Source: Planctomycetota bacterium | GTDB lineage: Bacteria > Planctomycetota > PUPC01 > JACPCR01 | NCBI GenBank assembly: GCA_030740295.1 | Contig: JASLXP010000992.1 | Location: forward strand, 1-26,206 | DNA length: 26,206 bases | Direction of reading: 5' to 3' | Shown: positions 8,552 through 16,561 of the stretch, piece by piece | Numbering within the stretch: position 1 is the first letter of the stretch | Layout of the letters: every line of letters starts with the position of its first letter | Notes under the pieces: generated by a model | What the model saw: the letters and a program-made list of their open reading frames with translations, nothing else | The model's database searches: none | What the model was told of the DNA's origin: nothing | Program-made: the position numbers and the translations under genes

Positions 8552-8848
8552 ATGTTTTCGCAATTCAAAGACCTTGTCGGCGAAGTCTCAAAGCAGCTCG
8601 GACTGGATCAGCGCGCGCGCATCCAGGCATATGCTGATTCCTACGCAGAGCTTGTGGAGCCGCGTGTTCTGAAACTGACACGGATCACAACCATCCGTGA
8701 AGGGGTGCTCGAGATTGAAGTCTCATTAGCGCCTATGCTGATGGAGTTGAGCCAGTATCAGAAGCGAGACATTCTCAAGGGACTGAAGAAGAAGCATTCC
8801 GAGATTCGGGACATTCATTTTCGGGCGGCCAGGAAGACGAGTGAATGA
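8552..8848 (+). CDS. DUF721 / DciA-like protein
   Basis: The 98-residue protein MFSQFKDLVGEVSKQLG... matches the compact pattern of the DUF721 family. A leading helix is followed by YAELVEPRVLKLTRITTIREGVLEIEV, then a helix containing ELSQYQKRDILKGL, and a closing strand IRDIHF. In bacteria lacking DnaC/DnaI-type loaders, DciA assists the DnaB replicative helicase, so a role in replication initiation is likely but not shown here. I chose ATG 8552 over upstream in-frame starts from 8486 because the extra residues look non-coding and overlap the divergent gene's start. It diverges from the ARH-like gene with 51 bases between and ends 31 bases before the convergent peptidase gene. Confidence 0.75.
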   Translation: MFSQFKDLVGEVSKQLGLDQRARIQAYADSYAELVEPRVLKLTRITTIREGVLEIEVSLAPMLMELSQYQKRDILKGLKKKHSEIRDIHFRAARKTSE

Positions 8849-8879
8849 ACGGGCCGAGCCTTGCCAGGCCAAACCAGAC

Positions 8880-10253
8880 TCAAGAGCTCACCGGCGGATA
8901 GCGCTGCAGCAGGCCCTCCTCATTCATCACCTGCGCCACCTCATCAAGCTCCAGTGGCGCGGCGTCTGTGAAGTTTTCAATACCGTCTTCCGTAATGACA
9001 ATAGTGTCTTCACATCGAATGTAGAGTTTCTCTTCGGGTATCCAGAACATGGGGTCGATGGATATGACCAGGCCAGGCTGGAGTGGATTCTCGCGATAAT
9101 TGCCGATGTCGTGCACGGCCATGCCGACCGGATGCGACAGGTGGCCGCGGAATTCGAAACCCTTTTCAGCGCCGGAGCGATACTGGGGTTTTGACCAGTT
9201 CCATCCTTCAAAAACGGGGCGCATCTCGTCGACGGCTTCATCCATGATCTCGGCCGCGGTTACGTGTGGCCGAATGAGTTTCAGCAGGACTTTGTGGTAT
9301 TCGACAATGTAGCCGTACAGTTCGCGCTGTTCATCGGTGTACTTTCCATTCACCGGCCACATGCGCCCGATGTCGCTGGTGTAGCATCCGCAATCCGGCG
9401 CGTAATCCATGAGGAGCAGATCTCCATCGTTCAGCACGCAGTCGTTGCGAAAGTAGTGTCCATGCCAGGCGTTTGTGCCACCGCCGATGATGCCGCGATA
9501 TCCGGCGCCGCGTGCGCCGTTTGCCAGGAAGATGTAATCGGCTACCGCGTTGAGCTCATACTCCATCACTCCGGGTCCCGTGCACTTCATGGCCTCTTTG
9601 ACAGCCAGTCCCGTGAGCAGCCCGGCCCGTCTCATTACCTCGATTTCTTTCGGACTTTTGATCATCCGCATCTCATCGCTGAGCGGATTCAGGTCTTTAA
9701 TCTCTGCGTCCGGGCAGAGGGCGGCCATCCTTTCCACGAATCGTTGTTCTGGTAGAGGGTGGTCATACCAGGGATCGGCTTCAGCCAGTTTTCGGGCGTG
9801 GCGAAGAGTGTCTCTGCACTGCATCTTGCCTTCAGGCGGGAGGTGGAGCATGTAAATCTCGGAAGGCCTGTCCAAGTCTTCGGCAAGTGCCTCGAGCTTT
9901 TTCACATCATCGGCGCCCGTCAGGGCCTTGACCTTTTCCGGATCGTCAGAATGCAGGCACGGGCCCTCGCTGCGCGTGCGGCCTTCATCGAATCCGGGCA
10001 GGTAGAGCGTGGTCTTGTGAGACCGGCCGTCCATCAACATGTAGGAGTGGGACGTTTCCAGTCCACAGAAATAATAGAACTCGTTTGATTGCCGAAACGC
10101 ATCGAAGCCGTCGGACTCCGGCATCCCCTGCATCACGGCCACGGCATCACCGCCGATGGTGTCGAGCACGCGCTGCCGTCTGGAGGCGAATTCCTCGGGA
10201 GCAAAATCAGTCTGATACAGGACGTGGTGCGGTGACAGATCTGCGACGCTCAT
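8880..10253 (-). CDS. Aminopeptidase P-like M24B metallopeptidase (Xaa-Pro aminopeptidase)
   Basis: The 457-residue protein has a creatinase-type N-terminal domain (residues 15-190, including SNEFYYFCGLETSHSYMLMDG) and an M24 pita-bread catalytic domain. Four of the five metal ligands are conserved: Asp283 in LLLMDYAPD, Asp294 in SDIGRMWPVNG, His374 in LSHPVGMAVHD and Glu415 in IRCEDTIVIT. The fourth position, normally Glu in a VEPG motif, is Asp400 in ISIDPMFW. The enzyme should remove N-terminal residues ahead of proline, probably in the cytoplasm since no signal peptide is seen. The frame can be opened at TTG 10277, but ATG 10253 is preferred because GGAG lies five bases before it. The gene seems to stand alone. 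Confidence 0.92.
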   Translation of the reverse strand: MSVADLSPHHVLYQTDFAPEEFASRRQRVLDTIGGDAVAVMQGMPESDGFDAFRQSNEFYYFCGLETSHSYMLMDGRSHKTTLYLPGFDEGRTRSEGPCLHSDDPEKVKALTGADDVKKLEALAEDLDRPSEIYMLHLPPEGKMQCRDTLRHARKLAEADPWYDHPLPEQRFVERMAALCPDAEIKDLNPLSDEMRMIKSPKEIEVMRRAGLLTGLAVKEAMKCTGPGVMEYELNAVADYIFLANGARGAGYRGIIGGGTNAWHGHYFRNDCVLNDGDLLLMDYAPDCGCYTSDIGRMWPVNGKYTDEQRELYGYIVEYHKVLLKLIRPHVTAAEIMDEAVDEMRPVFEGWNWSKPQYRSGAEKGFEFRGHLSHPVGMAVHDIGNYRENPLQPGLVISIDPMFWIPEEKLYIRCEDTIVITEDGIENFTDAAPLELDEVAQVMNEEGLLQRYPPVSS

Positions 10254-10258
10254 GACTT

Positions 10259-10262
10259 CTCC
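10259..10262 (-). promoter_or_regulatory. Shine-Dalgarno GGAG deciding the peptidase start
   Basis: GGAG on the minus strand, five bases before ATG 10253, favours that codon over the upstream in-frame TTG. Confidence 0.55.
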
Positions 10263-10445
10263 GGGAGTAGATGACAATCAGGCTGAATGGTGGGGAGCCT
10301 GAACTGAGCCGCAAGTGAATTGGAGGTGAGCGAATTGAAATGCCTCAATCAACTCAACCGGCTGCGCTCGCATGCTTCTGAATAAGTGGATTCCAGGTCG
10401 AGTGGCACGCACATGCTTCCAAACAGATTACCGCATTCAGAACGC

Positions 10446-11963
10446 TCACAGGTAATTCTTGTGACGAGCGTTCTTCAGGTTTTCCGGATGGATCTTCAGG
10501 TCGTGATTGACTGTGCAACGGTAGCGTTCCTTCGTCTGCGCCGTCTGTGGAACGGAAACTCCAAGCGAAGTCGCCTGCCGAGTGGTGGTGATCAGCCAGT
10601 TGAGCAGGTCCTGCTGAAGCTCCGATACAACATGCCGGCAGTCTTCTTCAAAGAAAAGGTTCTTCATCTCCCACGGATCGTTTTCGAGGTCGTAGAGCTC
10701 ACCGAAGCCGTCCGGGTGCTCATCGGCAAACATGTCCGGCGGGTAATGAACGAGCCTGTAATTCCCTTTCCGAACGCTCTTGCTCCAGGCAAACTCGGTG
10801 ACGGCCACCTCGCGAACTGGACTTGATTCGCCCTGCAGCAAAGGTGTGATGTCCTTGCCGTCGGAAGTCTCCAGCGGGTCGAGTCCCGCGAGCGAGCATA
10901 GAGTGCTACTGGTATCCACGGCCTCTACGAGCTCGTCTGCAGCATGGCCGGATCTGATACGGTCTGGCCACCGCCAGATGAATGGGATCCTGGTGATCGC
11001 ATCCGAGCAGATCCCGGGCGCTTTCTCCATGATCCCGTGTTCGCACGCGTAATCGCCGTGGTCAGAGGTGTAGATGACGATCGTGTCGTTCGCTATTGCC
11101 TTTTCATCAAGGTAGCTCAGCATCTTACCGACGGCATGATCGACTTGGCTGACCGCGCCAAGGTATCCCCGGAGTTTGCGCATCCGGGCCGCCTCAAAAG
11201 TTTTGGGCTCGATCAGAGCCCAGTTACCGGACCGCCAGCGCTTGGCCCCAGCCTGCATGTGTGGCGCACGGCCTGCCATGTCTGCATCGGCATTGGGTGG
11301 AAGCTCAAGTTCGACGCCTTCATACATCTCCCAGAATGGCGGGCTTGGAGAAGTGCACTGGTGCGGCCTCGGCAGGCTTGCGAAGGCAAGGAACGGCCTT
11401 TCCGATTCCACAGCCCCGCTCATGAATTCAATGGTCTCGGCGGCAATCCAACCTTCCTGCGATTCATCGAAAGACAACGGAGAGGGCCGGCCCTCCATCG
11501 ATTGATTTCCAGCCGGGCCAAATTCTGGCATGCCGCCATGATCTTCAAGCTCCAGCTTGCCTCGCTCTCTCAGGAATCCGGCGTACTTCGCTGAACGCCC
11601 GCCGATGCTGCACCCGCATGTCTCGTGAAAGTTATCTACCGAGTCCTCAACCCAGTTTTCCGGACAATGAATCTTGCCGACCGCACTTGTGGCATACCCG
11701 GCCCGGCTGAAATGGTCGAACACATTCGGCAGCCCTTCCGGGTTCGGCCCGCTCAGCCCGTAATAACCGTGATTGTGACAGTACTGCCCGGACAGAAATG
11801 ACACCCGGCTCGGCGTGCAAATCGGATTCTGACAGATCGCGTTTTCAAATCGGACACCTTCCTCAGCCAATCGGTCTATATGAGGCGTCTTTACGTTTGC
11901 GTGACCTTTGTGCCCAAGCACCTTGGCATTGTGTTGGTCTGAAATGATGAAGAGGATGTTCAT
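10446..11963 (-). CDS. S1-family sulfatase with the classical CTPSR motif
   Basis: The 505-residue protein starts MNILFIISDQHNAKVLGHKG. The formylglycine core CTPSR is at residues 49-53, with Cys49 as the modified residue, followed by SFLSGQYCHNHG. Asp9-Gln10, Lys97 and His99 (GKIHC), PRPHQ in the middle and YTSDHGDYACEHG supply the expected metal and substrate positions. LFEEDCR-like acidic sequence follows ENDPWEMKNL at the C-terminal end. No signal peptide is visible. It is probably a choline- or glycan-sulfatase type enzyme; the substrate is not decidable by eye. It is not close enough to its neighbours to be clearly in an operon, and the sequence before its start is a short CATCAAC-type repeat rather than a recognisable promoter. 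Confidence 0.94.
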   Translation of the reverse strand: MNILFIISDQHNAKVLGHKGHANVKTPHIDRLAEEGVRFENAICQNPICTPSRVSFLSGQYCHNHGYYGLSGPNPEGLPNVFDHFSRAGYATSAVGKIHCPENWVEDSVDNFHETCGCSIGGRSAKYAGFLRERGKLELEDHGGMPEFGPAGNQSMEGRPSPLSFDESQEGWIAAETIEFMSGAVESERPFLAFASLPRPHQCTSPSPPFWEMYEGVELELPPNADADMAGRAPHMQAGAKRWRSGNWALIEPKTFEAARMRKLRGYLGAVSQVDHAVGKMLSYLDEKAIANDTIVIYTSDHGDYACEHGIMEKAPGICSDAITRIPFIWRWPDRIRSGHAADELVEAVDTSSTLCSLAGLDPLETSDGKDITPLLQGESSPVREVAVTEFAWSKSVRKGNYRLVHYPPDMFADEHPDGFGELYDLENDPWEMKNLFFEEDCRHVVSELQQDLLNWLITTTRQATSLGVSVPQTAQTKERYRCTVNHDLKIHPENLKNARHKNYL

Positions 11964-12323
11964 GAGAGATGGCTGATGGATGATGGTTGATGGTTGACGG
12001 ATGACTACTGCTGCCTGTTACTACGACAGGCCAAACTCTTACGATGTTTCATCACAGCCATCAACCATATCACCCATTCCAGAGCACCATCACGCAACCA
12101 TTCACCATTCACTTCTTCTCCCACCATTCACCTCTTCCACCGCCATTCACCATTCACTTCTTCTCCCAACCATTCACCATTCACCTCTTCCACCACGATT
12201 CACCATTCACTTCATCTCCCACCATTCACCTCTTCCACCAACCTCCTCCCTCTTGCCACCCAGTAGGCCACTGTTAGAATCCTCCGCCTTCACGTTCGAC
12301 GGGGAATTGGACTATACAGCACT
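11964..12323. other. Gene-free spacer dominated by simple-sequence repeat
   Basis: This 360-base stretch separates divergent genes. Its left edge holds imperfect GATGGTT-type units next to the sulfatase start, the centre holds the array described at 12098-12240, and the right end leads to the TTG start of the DUF6677-like gene. Frames open through it only because the repeat lacks stop codons; their products are Pro/Ser/His/Thr low complexity and I do not call them genes. Confidence 0.6.
12098..12240 (+). repeat. Minisatellite of three units built from CCATTCA heptamers
   Basis: Three tandem higher-order units are visible: 12098-12142 (45 bases), 12143-12195 (53 bases) and 12196-12240 (45 bases). 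Each opens with CCATTCA or CGATTCA, continues CCATTCA CTTC(T/A)TCTC, and closes with CCATTCACCTCTTCCACC(G/A). The middle unit carries one extra heptamer plus one base, which fits slippage. Related CATCAAC/CATTCAC words continue to the left as far as about 11965. One strand is nearly pure pyrimidine plus A. Confidence 0.85.
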
Positions 12324-12773
12324 TTGGAAAACGCAGATAAAACAGAACCGGATCCCATTGTTGCGGGGGCATTCGCCTGGTTGATACCGGGCGCCGGTCA
12401 CGCTTATCTCGGGATGGCCAAGCGCGGTGGTTTCTACTTTCTGTGCATGGTTCTCTTGTATGGTTTCGGCGTGGTTCTCGGAGCTTGGGAGCCTGTGCCG
12501 GACCGCAGTTGGAAATACGAGGCACAGGGCGATCCGCCGCCGGTCAGTATTGTTTCGCCCCGCAATCATCCTGTTATTTTCAGTATTCAGGCCCTCGCCG
12601 GTCTGCCCACGCTGGGTGTGGCCGCGGTTAACAAGGCCCACAAGGTCGACAGCCCTACCATCGTCTCCGATCTCGGGCAGGTCATCACCATGATTGTCGG
12701 GGCTCTGAATTTACTGCTCATCGTTGACGCTTTCTGCCTGGCACATACTCATGGCGAACGAGCGACTGCTTAA
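12324..12773 (+). CDS. DUF6677-like small membrane protein
   Basis: The 149-residue protein contains AGAFAWLIPGAGHAYLGMAKRG followed by a long hydrophobic stretch, the hallmark of TM2/DUF6677-like membrane proteins common in Planctomycetes. Hydrophobic segments lie at about 12-30, 36-55, 85-100 and 118-140. Start choice is uncertain: TTG 12324 retains the first membrane segment, while the next ATG (residue 31) would remove it, so the TTG is preferred even though no clear Shine-Dalgarno precedes it. The gene overlaps the next one by 23 bases and begins a four-gene cluster with a phosphodiesterase and a sulfatase. Its molecular role is unknown. Confidence 0.75.
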   Translation: MENADKTEPDPIVAGAFAWLIPGAGHAYLGMAKRGGFYFLCMVLLYGFGVVLGAWEPVPDRSWKYEAQGDPPPVSIVSPRNHPVIFSIQALAGLPTLGVAAVNKAHKVDSPTIVSDLGQVITMIVGALNLLLIVDAFCLAHTHGERATA

Positions 12774-12942
12774 ATATGTGGTCTTTTTTGTGGTCTGCCT
12801 GATTGTTTCGATAGTCTATTCAGCCACGAAACGAAGCAGCACCAAAAGTGTCATGAAGGAATCCGCCATCATGATGTGTTACATCTGCGGCGGCATGGGC
12901 GGGATCGGCGTCATCGTGTACATCATCTGCGAGCTCAAATGA
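12751..12942 (+). CDS. 63-residue two-helix membrane protein
   Basis: The protein MANERLLKYVVFFVVCLIVS... has a first hydrophobic helix at about 9-24. A basic loop (TKRSSTKSVMKES) follows, then a second helix rich in Gly (YICGGMGGIGVIVYIICEL). It overlaps the previous gene by 23 bases and its TGA overlaps the ATG of the phosphodiesterase gene as ATGA, which strongly suggests coupled translation. I recognise no family. The tight overlaps on both sides argue that it is real despite its size. Confidence 0.65.
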   Translation: MANERLLKYVVFFVVCLIVSIVYSATKRSSTKSVMKESAIMMCYICGGMGGIGVIVYIICELK

Positions 12943-14843
12943 CGTTCCTCACTCTCATCCTGCCTGCGCTGGCTTTTTGTGGTCAGGATGCCGAAATTGA
13001 ACCGCAGAAACGCGAGGCGGTCAGAGATGTCTCGGTAATCCTCATTATGCAGGATGGGTTACCCGGATTCGTTTTCGACAGGTTGCTGACCGAGGGACGG
13101 CTGCCAAACATCAAACAGAATCTCGTGGAGCGTGGCTGCAAAACGCGGCGGGCCTTCTCGCCTTTTCCGACGGTCACGTTTCCGGCACATCTGAGCTCTG
13201 TGACAGGGCTGTTCCCCGGGCATTCGTCCGTTCCCGGGCTGAAGTGGTTCAATCGAGAACGGCAGACTGCCCGGCATTACCTCAGCTTTGACTTCTGGCG
13301 TTTCGAGGACGACCTGGCGCTTTACTCGCCCAAGATGGCCGCCATTCCGCGGATGATGGAGAAGCCGGAGTCTCCCTTTACCCGGCTCCAAGATCTGCCT
13401 ACCGCCTCAGTCCAACAGGTACTCGTACGGAATGCGGGAAGCGCAAAGTTCTTTCCCCTGGAGCTGGCGCTCTCGAAGGTGATGGCGCAGTTGCCGCACA
13501 AGACCGATGAAGGTGTCGCCGCACATTTGAAGAAGCTCTATTTGTCGGATGCACCGCCTCGATTCTCGTTCGTGAATTTTCCCGACTACGATTCCATCGC
13601 GCATTTGAAAGGCATTGAATCACAAGATGCTTTGCAGACGGTGGTAGATCTGGATCGAATGCTCGGCGAGATCATCGAAGTCTTGAAGTCCCGCGGAAGT
13701 TTTGAAAAGACGTATATCATCTTTGCTTCTGATCACGGCAATACTTCACTGCGAAATGGCAACCTGACGAACTACAAACACGTCCTCTCCCGCGTCGGGT
13801 TAAAGCCGCAGATGCGTCATGAGCCTGAGTTCGATGCCTACGTCGCTGCCAACTCCCTCAACTCGGTGGCCATATACATCAAAGACCCGAAACGCGGCTG
13901 GAGCGAACGACCGCGCCATCAAGTCCTGCGCAACTACCCCGCCGGCATCGGTCGTAACGTCGACCTTCTCAAACATGTCGCGGAGCAGGATGGGACAGAT
14001 TTCCTCATCGTCGGCGATGGGCCCGGTCAGGTGCGAGTGCTGAATGAGGATTCGGAGATGCTCGTTACCCGGCGACTCTTTCTCGGCAAAGAGTTTTACA
14101 GGGCAAGGCTGTTGAAGGGTGTTGTCGATCCTTTCAGATATCTCGACCACGATGCGTTAGCGGGAATGATGGAATCGGGCGCGTTTCATCCTGCAGAGAA
14201 GTGGCTCGAGCACAGCCTGCAGACCCGCTATCCAGATGCGCTGGTACAGGCGGTTCAGATCTTTGACAGCTTTCGATGCGGTGACATTTTTCTGTGCATG
14301 CGTGAAGGATGGAAATGCAAACCGTCGCGCTACGTCGCGACCCACGGCTCGATGATGGATTCCGATACGGGAGTGCCCCTGGTCATTTCGGGGCCGGACA
14401 TCCGCCATAGCAGCATCCCCGTCGCGCGGCTGGTCGATGTGTATCCAACCATACTCAGGCTGTTCGGTTTGCAGATTCCATTCGGTGTACTCGATGGCCG
14501 TCCCCTGGATGAGATTCTGCCTTCCGGGCTCTGCCGGCAGACCGATCCCTTCGCTAACGAACGACAGGATCATTTGCCAGCGATGCTCGCGCTCTGGCAG
14601 GTAGAGGCCGCGTATGCTGAGAGCCCGGTCCTGCCCCACCAGTTCACGGACATGCTGGATAAGATGCCCAAAGGCAAGCGACGAAAGCTGGCTCGTCTGC
14701 TCAAGAGAAGGCGGAGACGTCTGACAGAGCTTCTCGCTCAATCCAGCGACGCGGTTTTTTCTTCCGGGGATGGCATCACCCAAGAGCTTCTCCGCGCAAG
14801 AGAACAGGAAACCGAGCGCCAGCTCGAGATCCTGGAGGAGTAA
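12939..14843 (+). CDS. Type I phosphodiesterase / nucleotide pyrophosphatase family protein
   Basis: The 634-residue protein belongs to the alkaline phosphatase superfamily, branch PF01663, whose members hydrolyse phosphodiesters or phosphonates with two Zn2+. Residues 1-14 (MTFLTLILPALAFC) look like a short export signal. The metal-nucleophile set is visible: Asp39 in MQDG, Thr80 in FPTVTFPAHLSSVTG, FPDYDSIAHLKG (Asp216-His222), SDHG (Asp265, His266) and a late ATHG (His469). Residues about 565-634 form a basic then acidic helical tail (KGKRRKLARLLKRRRRRLTE). The frame extends upstream to 12876, but ATG 12939 overlapping the previous stop is the better start. It is followed five bases later by the third sulfatase gene. 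The substrate is unknown. Confidence 0.88.
   Translation: MTFLTLILPALAFCGQDAEIEPQKREAVRDVSVILIMQDGLPGFVFDRLLTEGRLPNIKQNLVERGCKTRRAFSPFPTVTFPAHLSSVTGLFPGHSSVPGLKWFNRERQTARHYLSFDFWRFEDDLALYSPKMAAIPRMMEKPESPFTRLQDLPTASVQQVLVRNAGSAKFFPLELALSKVMAQLPHKTDEGVAAHLKKLYLSDAPPRFSFVNFPDYDSIAHLKGIESQDALQTVVDLDRMLGEIIEVLKSRGSFEKTYIIFASDHGNTSLRNGNLTNYKHVLSRVGLKPQMRHEPEFDAYVAANSLNSVAIYIKDPKRGWSERPRHQVLRNYPAGIGRNVDLLKHVAEQDGTDFLIVGDGPGQVRVLNEDSEMLVTRRLFLGKEFYRARLLKGVVDPFRYLDHDALAGMMESGAFHPAEKWLEHSLQTRYPDALVQAVQIFDSFRCGDIFLCMREGWKCKPSRYVATHGSMMDSDTGVPLVISGPDIRHSSIPVARLVDVYPTILRLFGLQIPFGVLDGRPLDEILPSGLCRQTDPFANERQDHLPAMLALWQVEAAYAESPVLPHQFTDMLDKMPKGKRRKLARLLKRRRRRLTELLAQSSDAVFSSGDGITQELLRAREQETERQLEILEE
14834..14840 (+). 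promoter_or_regulatory. Shine-Dalgarno GGAGGAG deciding a TTG start
   Basis: GGAGGAG ends eight bases before TTG 14849 and lies in the last codons of the phosphodiesterase gene, supporting the rare start codon and coupled translation. Confidence 0.7.
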
Positions 14844-14848
14844 GAGCA

Positions 14849-16267
14849 TTGAGCTCCCGCCCCAATCTGATTTTCGTCTTCGCCGACCAGCTCCGATACC
14901 AGTCACTCGGTTACGCAGGCGATGACAAGGCGATCACTCCCAACTTCGACGCGTTTGCAGAGCAGGGAATGAACTTCTGCAACACCGTCGCATCGGCCCC
15001 GGTCTGCACGGCCTATCGCGCCGCGCTGATGACCGGCAAGTACACCACGAGTAACGGAATGGTAATCAACGAGCTCCGAATCAATCCCAACCAGAGATGC
15101 TTCGGACACGTTCTGACCGACGGCGGCTATGACATCGCGTACATCGGCAAGTGGCATCTCTACGCTAATCAGCTCGGACACCACTATGAGCCGAGGAACT
15201 CACACATCCCGCCGGGCCCTCATCGGCTCGGTTTCGATGGCCTGTGGGCTGCCTTTAATTTTCATCACGAGAGCTACGGGGTGTACTACCACACCGATTC
15301 GGAGGAGAAGATCCCATACGGCGAGGACGTTTATGAGCCGGACGCGCAGACGGACATGGCTATCGATTTCATCCGCGGTCGTGACGGAGAGAATCCCTTT
15401 GCGCTCTTCCTCTCATGGGGGCCGCCGCACGATCCGTGGAATGAAGAGAATGTACCGGAGCGCTTCTGGGAGATGTTCGAGGATGTGCCATTTCCGCATC
15501 CGCAGAACTACAGAGCCGAAAACGATCCATATGGTGACGGATGGAGCTACCTCAACTCGGAACAGCGCGACGAACTCGAAGGCTGGCGCCGCACCTATTA
15601 CGCGCAGACGACCAGCCTGGACTGGAATTTCGGCCGACTCATCGAAGCCATCGAAGAAGGTGGCATCGCTGACGATACGATCCTGGTCTTCACCTCCGAT
15701 CACGGCGAGATGTTCGGTGCGCAGGGCCGCCGCGCCAAGAACATCTTTTATGAAGAAGCCTGCCGCGTCCCCTTCCTTATCCGGTGGCCGGGCAGGATTA
15801 AGGCCGGGGTCAGCGATGCCTGTCTTTCGACACCTGACCTGTTCCCAACCCTCACATCACTCATCAATCTCGAGTATCCCAAAGACGTAGAAGGAATGGA
15901 CCTCAGCCACCTGATGCTCGGGGAGCGAGGCCCAGAACCGGAAGCCGCGCTCATGCAGATCTGCGGCGCTACAGCATCCTGGGATGACGGCCACGAGTGG
16001 CGCGCCTTGCGCGACAAGCGTTACACCTATGCTGTCTACAGGGCCGACGGCCGCGAACTGTTATTTGATGACCAGAACGATCCGCTCCAATTGAATGACC
16101 TGGCGGGTCACTCAGACCATAAGGAGACGCTGGTAAGATTTCGGACGATGTTGGGGTCAAGGATGGCCGAGCTCAACGACACCTTCGAATGCTGCACCTG
16201 GTATCGCGATCACTGGACAGATGGCGATCGCAGGATTATTCGATCAGCTACCTGTGACTGGAGTTGA
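14849..16267 (+). CDS. S1-family sulfatase with a variant CTAYR core
   Basis: The 472-residue protein starts with TTG and reads MSSRPNLIFVFADQLRYQSL. The formylglycine core is CTAYR at residues 53-57: Cys53 is present, but Pro is replaced by Ala at the third position. That C-x-A-x-R form is tolerated by some sulfatase-maturation systems, so activity is still expected. GKWHLYAN, WGPPHDPWN and FTSDHGEMFG give the usual metal and substrate residues, and NDPLQLNDLAG is the standard C-terminal turn. No signal peptide is seen. It is the last gene of the DUF6677/phosphodiesterase cluster. Substrate unknown; a pairing with the phosphodiesterase suggests a polymer or lipid bearing both sulfate and phosphate, which is speculative. 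Confidence 0.92.
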   Translation: MSSRPNLIFVFADQLRYQSLGYAGDDKAITPNFDAFAEQGMNFCNTVASAPVCTAYRAALMTGKYTTSNGMVINELRINPNQRCFGHVLTDGGYDIAYIGKWHLYANQLGHHYEPRNSHIPPGPHRLGFDGLWAAFNFHHESYGVYYHTDSEEKIPYGEDVYEPDAQTDMAIDFIRGRDGENPFALFLSWGPPHDPWNEENVPERFWEMFEDVPFPHPQNYRAENDPYGDGWSYLNSEQRDELEGWRRTYYAQTTSLDWNFGRLIEAIEEGGIADDTILVFTSDHGEMFGAQGRRAKNIFYEEACRVPFLIRWPGRIKAGVSDACLSTPDLFPTLTSLINLEYPKDVEGMDLSHLMLGERGPEPEAALMQICGATASWDDGHEWRALRDKRYTYAVYRADGRELLFDDQNDPLQLNDLAGHSDHKETLVRFRTMLGSRMAELNDTFECCTWYRDHWTDGDRRIIRSATCDWS

Positions 16268-16285
16268 GTGTCTGTTGTGCCGCGG

Positions 16286-16374
16286 CGGGAGTGGCCCGCA
16301 CCACAAGTTGAATGCTGCCACACGATTTGAAAGAAAAAACTGGTGGGGGGCCCAAACGGGTGCGGGCGCTCCGG
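16286..16374. repeat. Imperfect inverted repeat downstream of the sulfatase cluster
   Basis: GAGTGGCCCGCACC at the left arm (16286-16302) pairs with GGTGCGGGCGCTCC at the right arm (16359-16374) with one bulged base. The 56-base interval holds a GAAAGAAAAAAC tract. It could be a long terminator stem or the remains of a small non-autonomous element. The rest of 16268-16561 shows no convincing gene. Confidence 0.4.
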
Positions 16375-16561
16375 TTGAACCGGATTCGTGCGTTAATGCA
16401 TGACCTGACGCCTCGGATCTGTACACCCTTATCCGATACTTGGTCCCGGGTCTTCCCCCACCAGATTGCAGGAGTTTCGCAAATAATCTCCAAGAATCTG
16501 AAGGAGGGTTAGTTCACAACTCGCTGTCGAGCGGAATCCCGATTTGTGCGGCCACCACGTT

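Noticed and set aside
12098..12240. CRISPR-like array
   Set aside because: The units are contiguous and nearly identical along their whole length, with no unique spacers and no cas genes.
11994..12384. Three overlapping plus-strand frames through the CCATTCA repeat
   Set aside because: They stay open only because the repeat lacks stop codons; the products are low-complexity His/Ser/Pro/Thr text with no start signal.
16312..16512. 66-residue plus-strand frame after the third sulfatase
   Set aside because: No ribosome site, no recognisable motif, and it crosses the imperfect inverted repeat.
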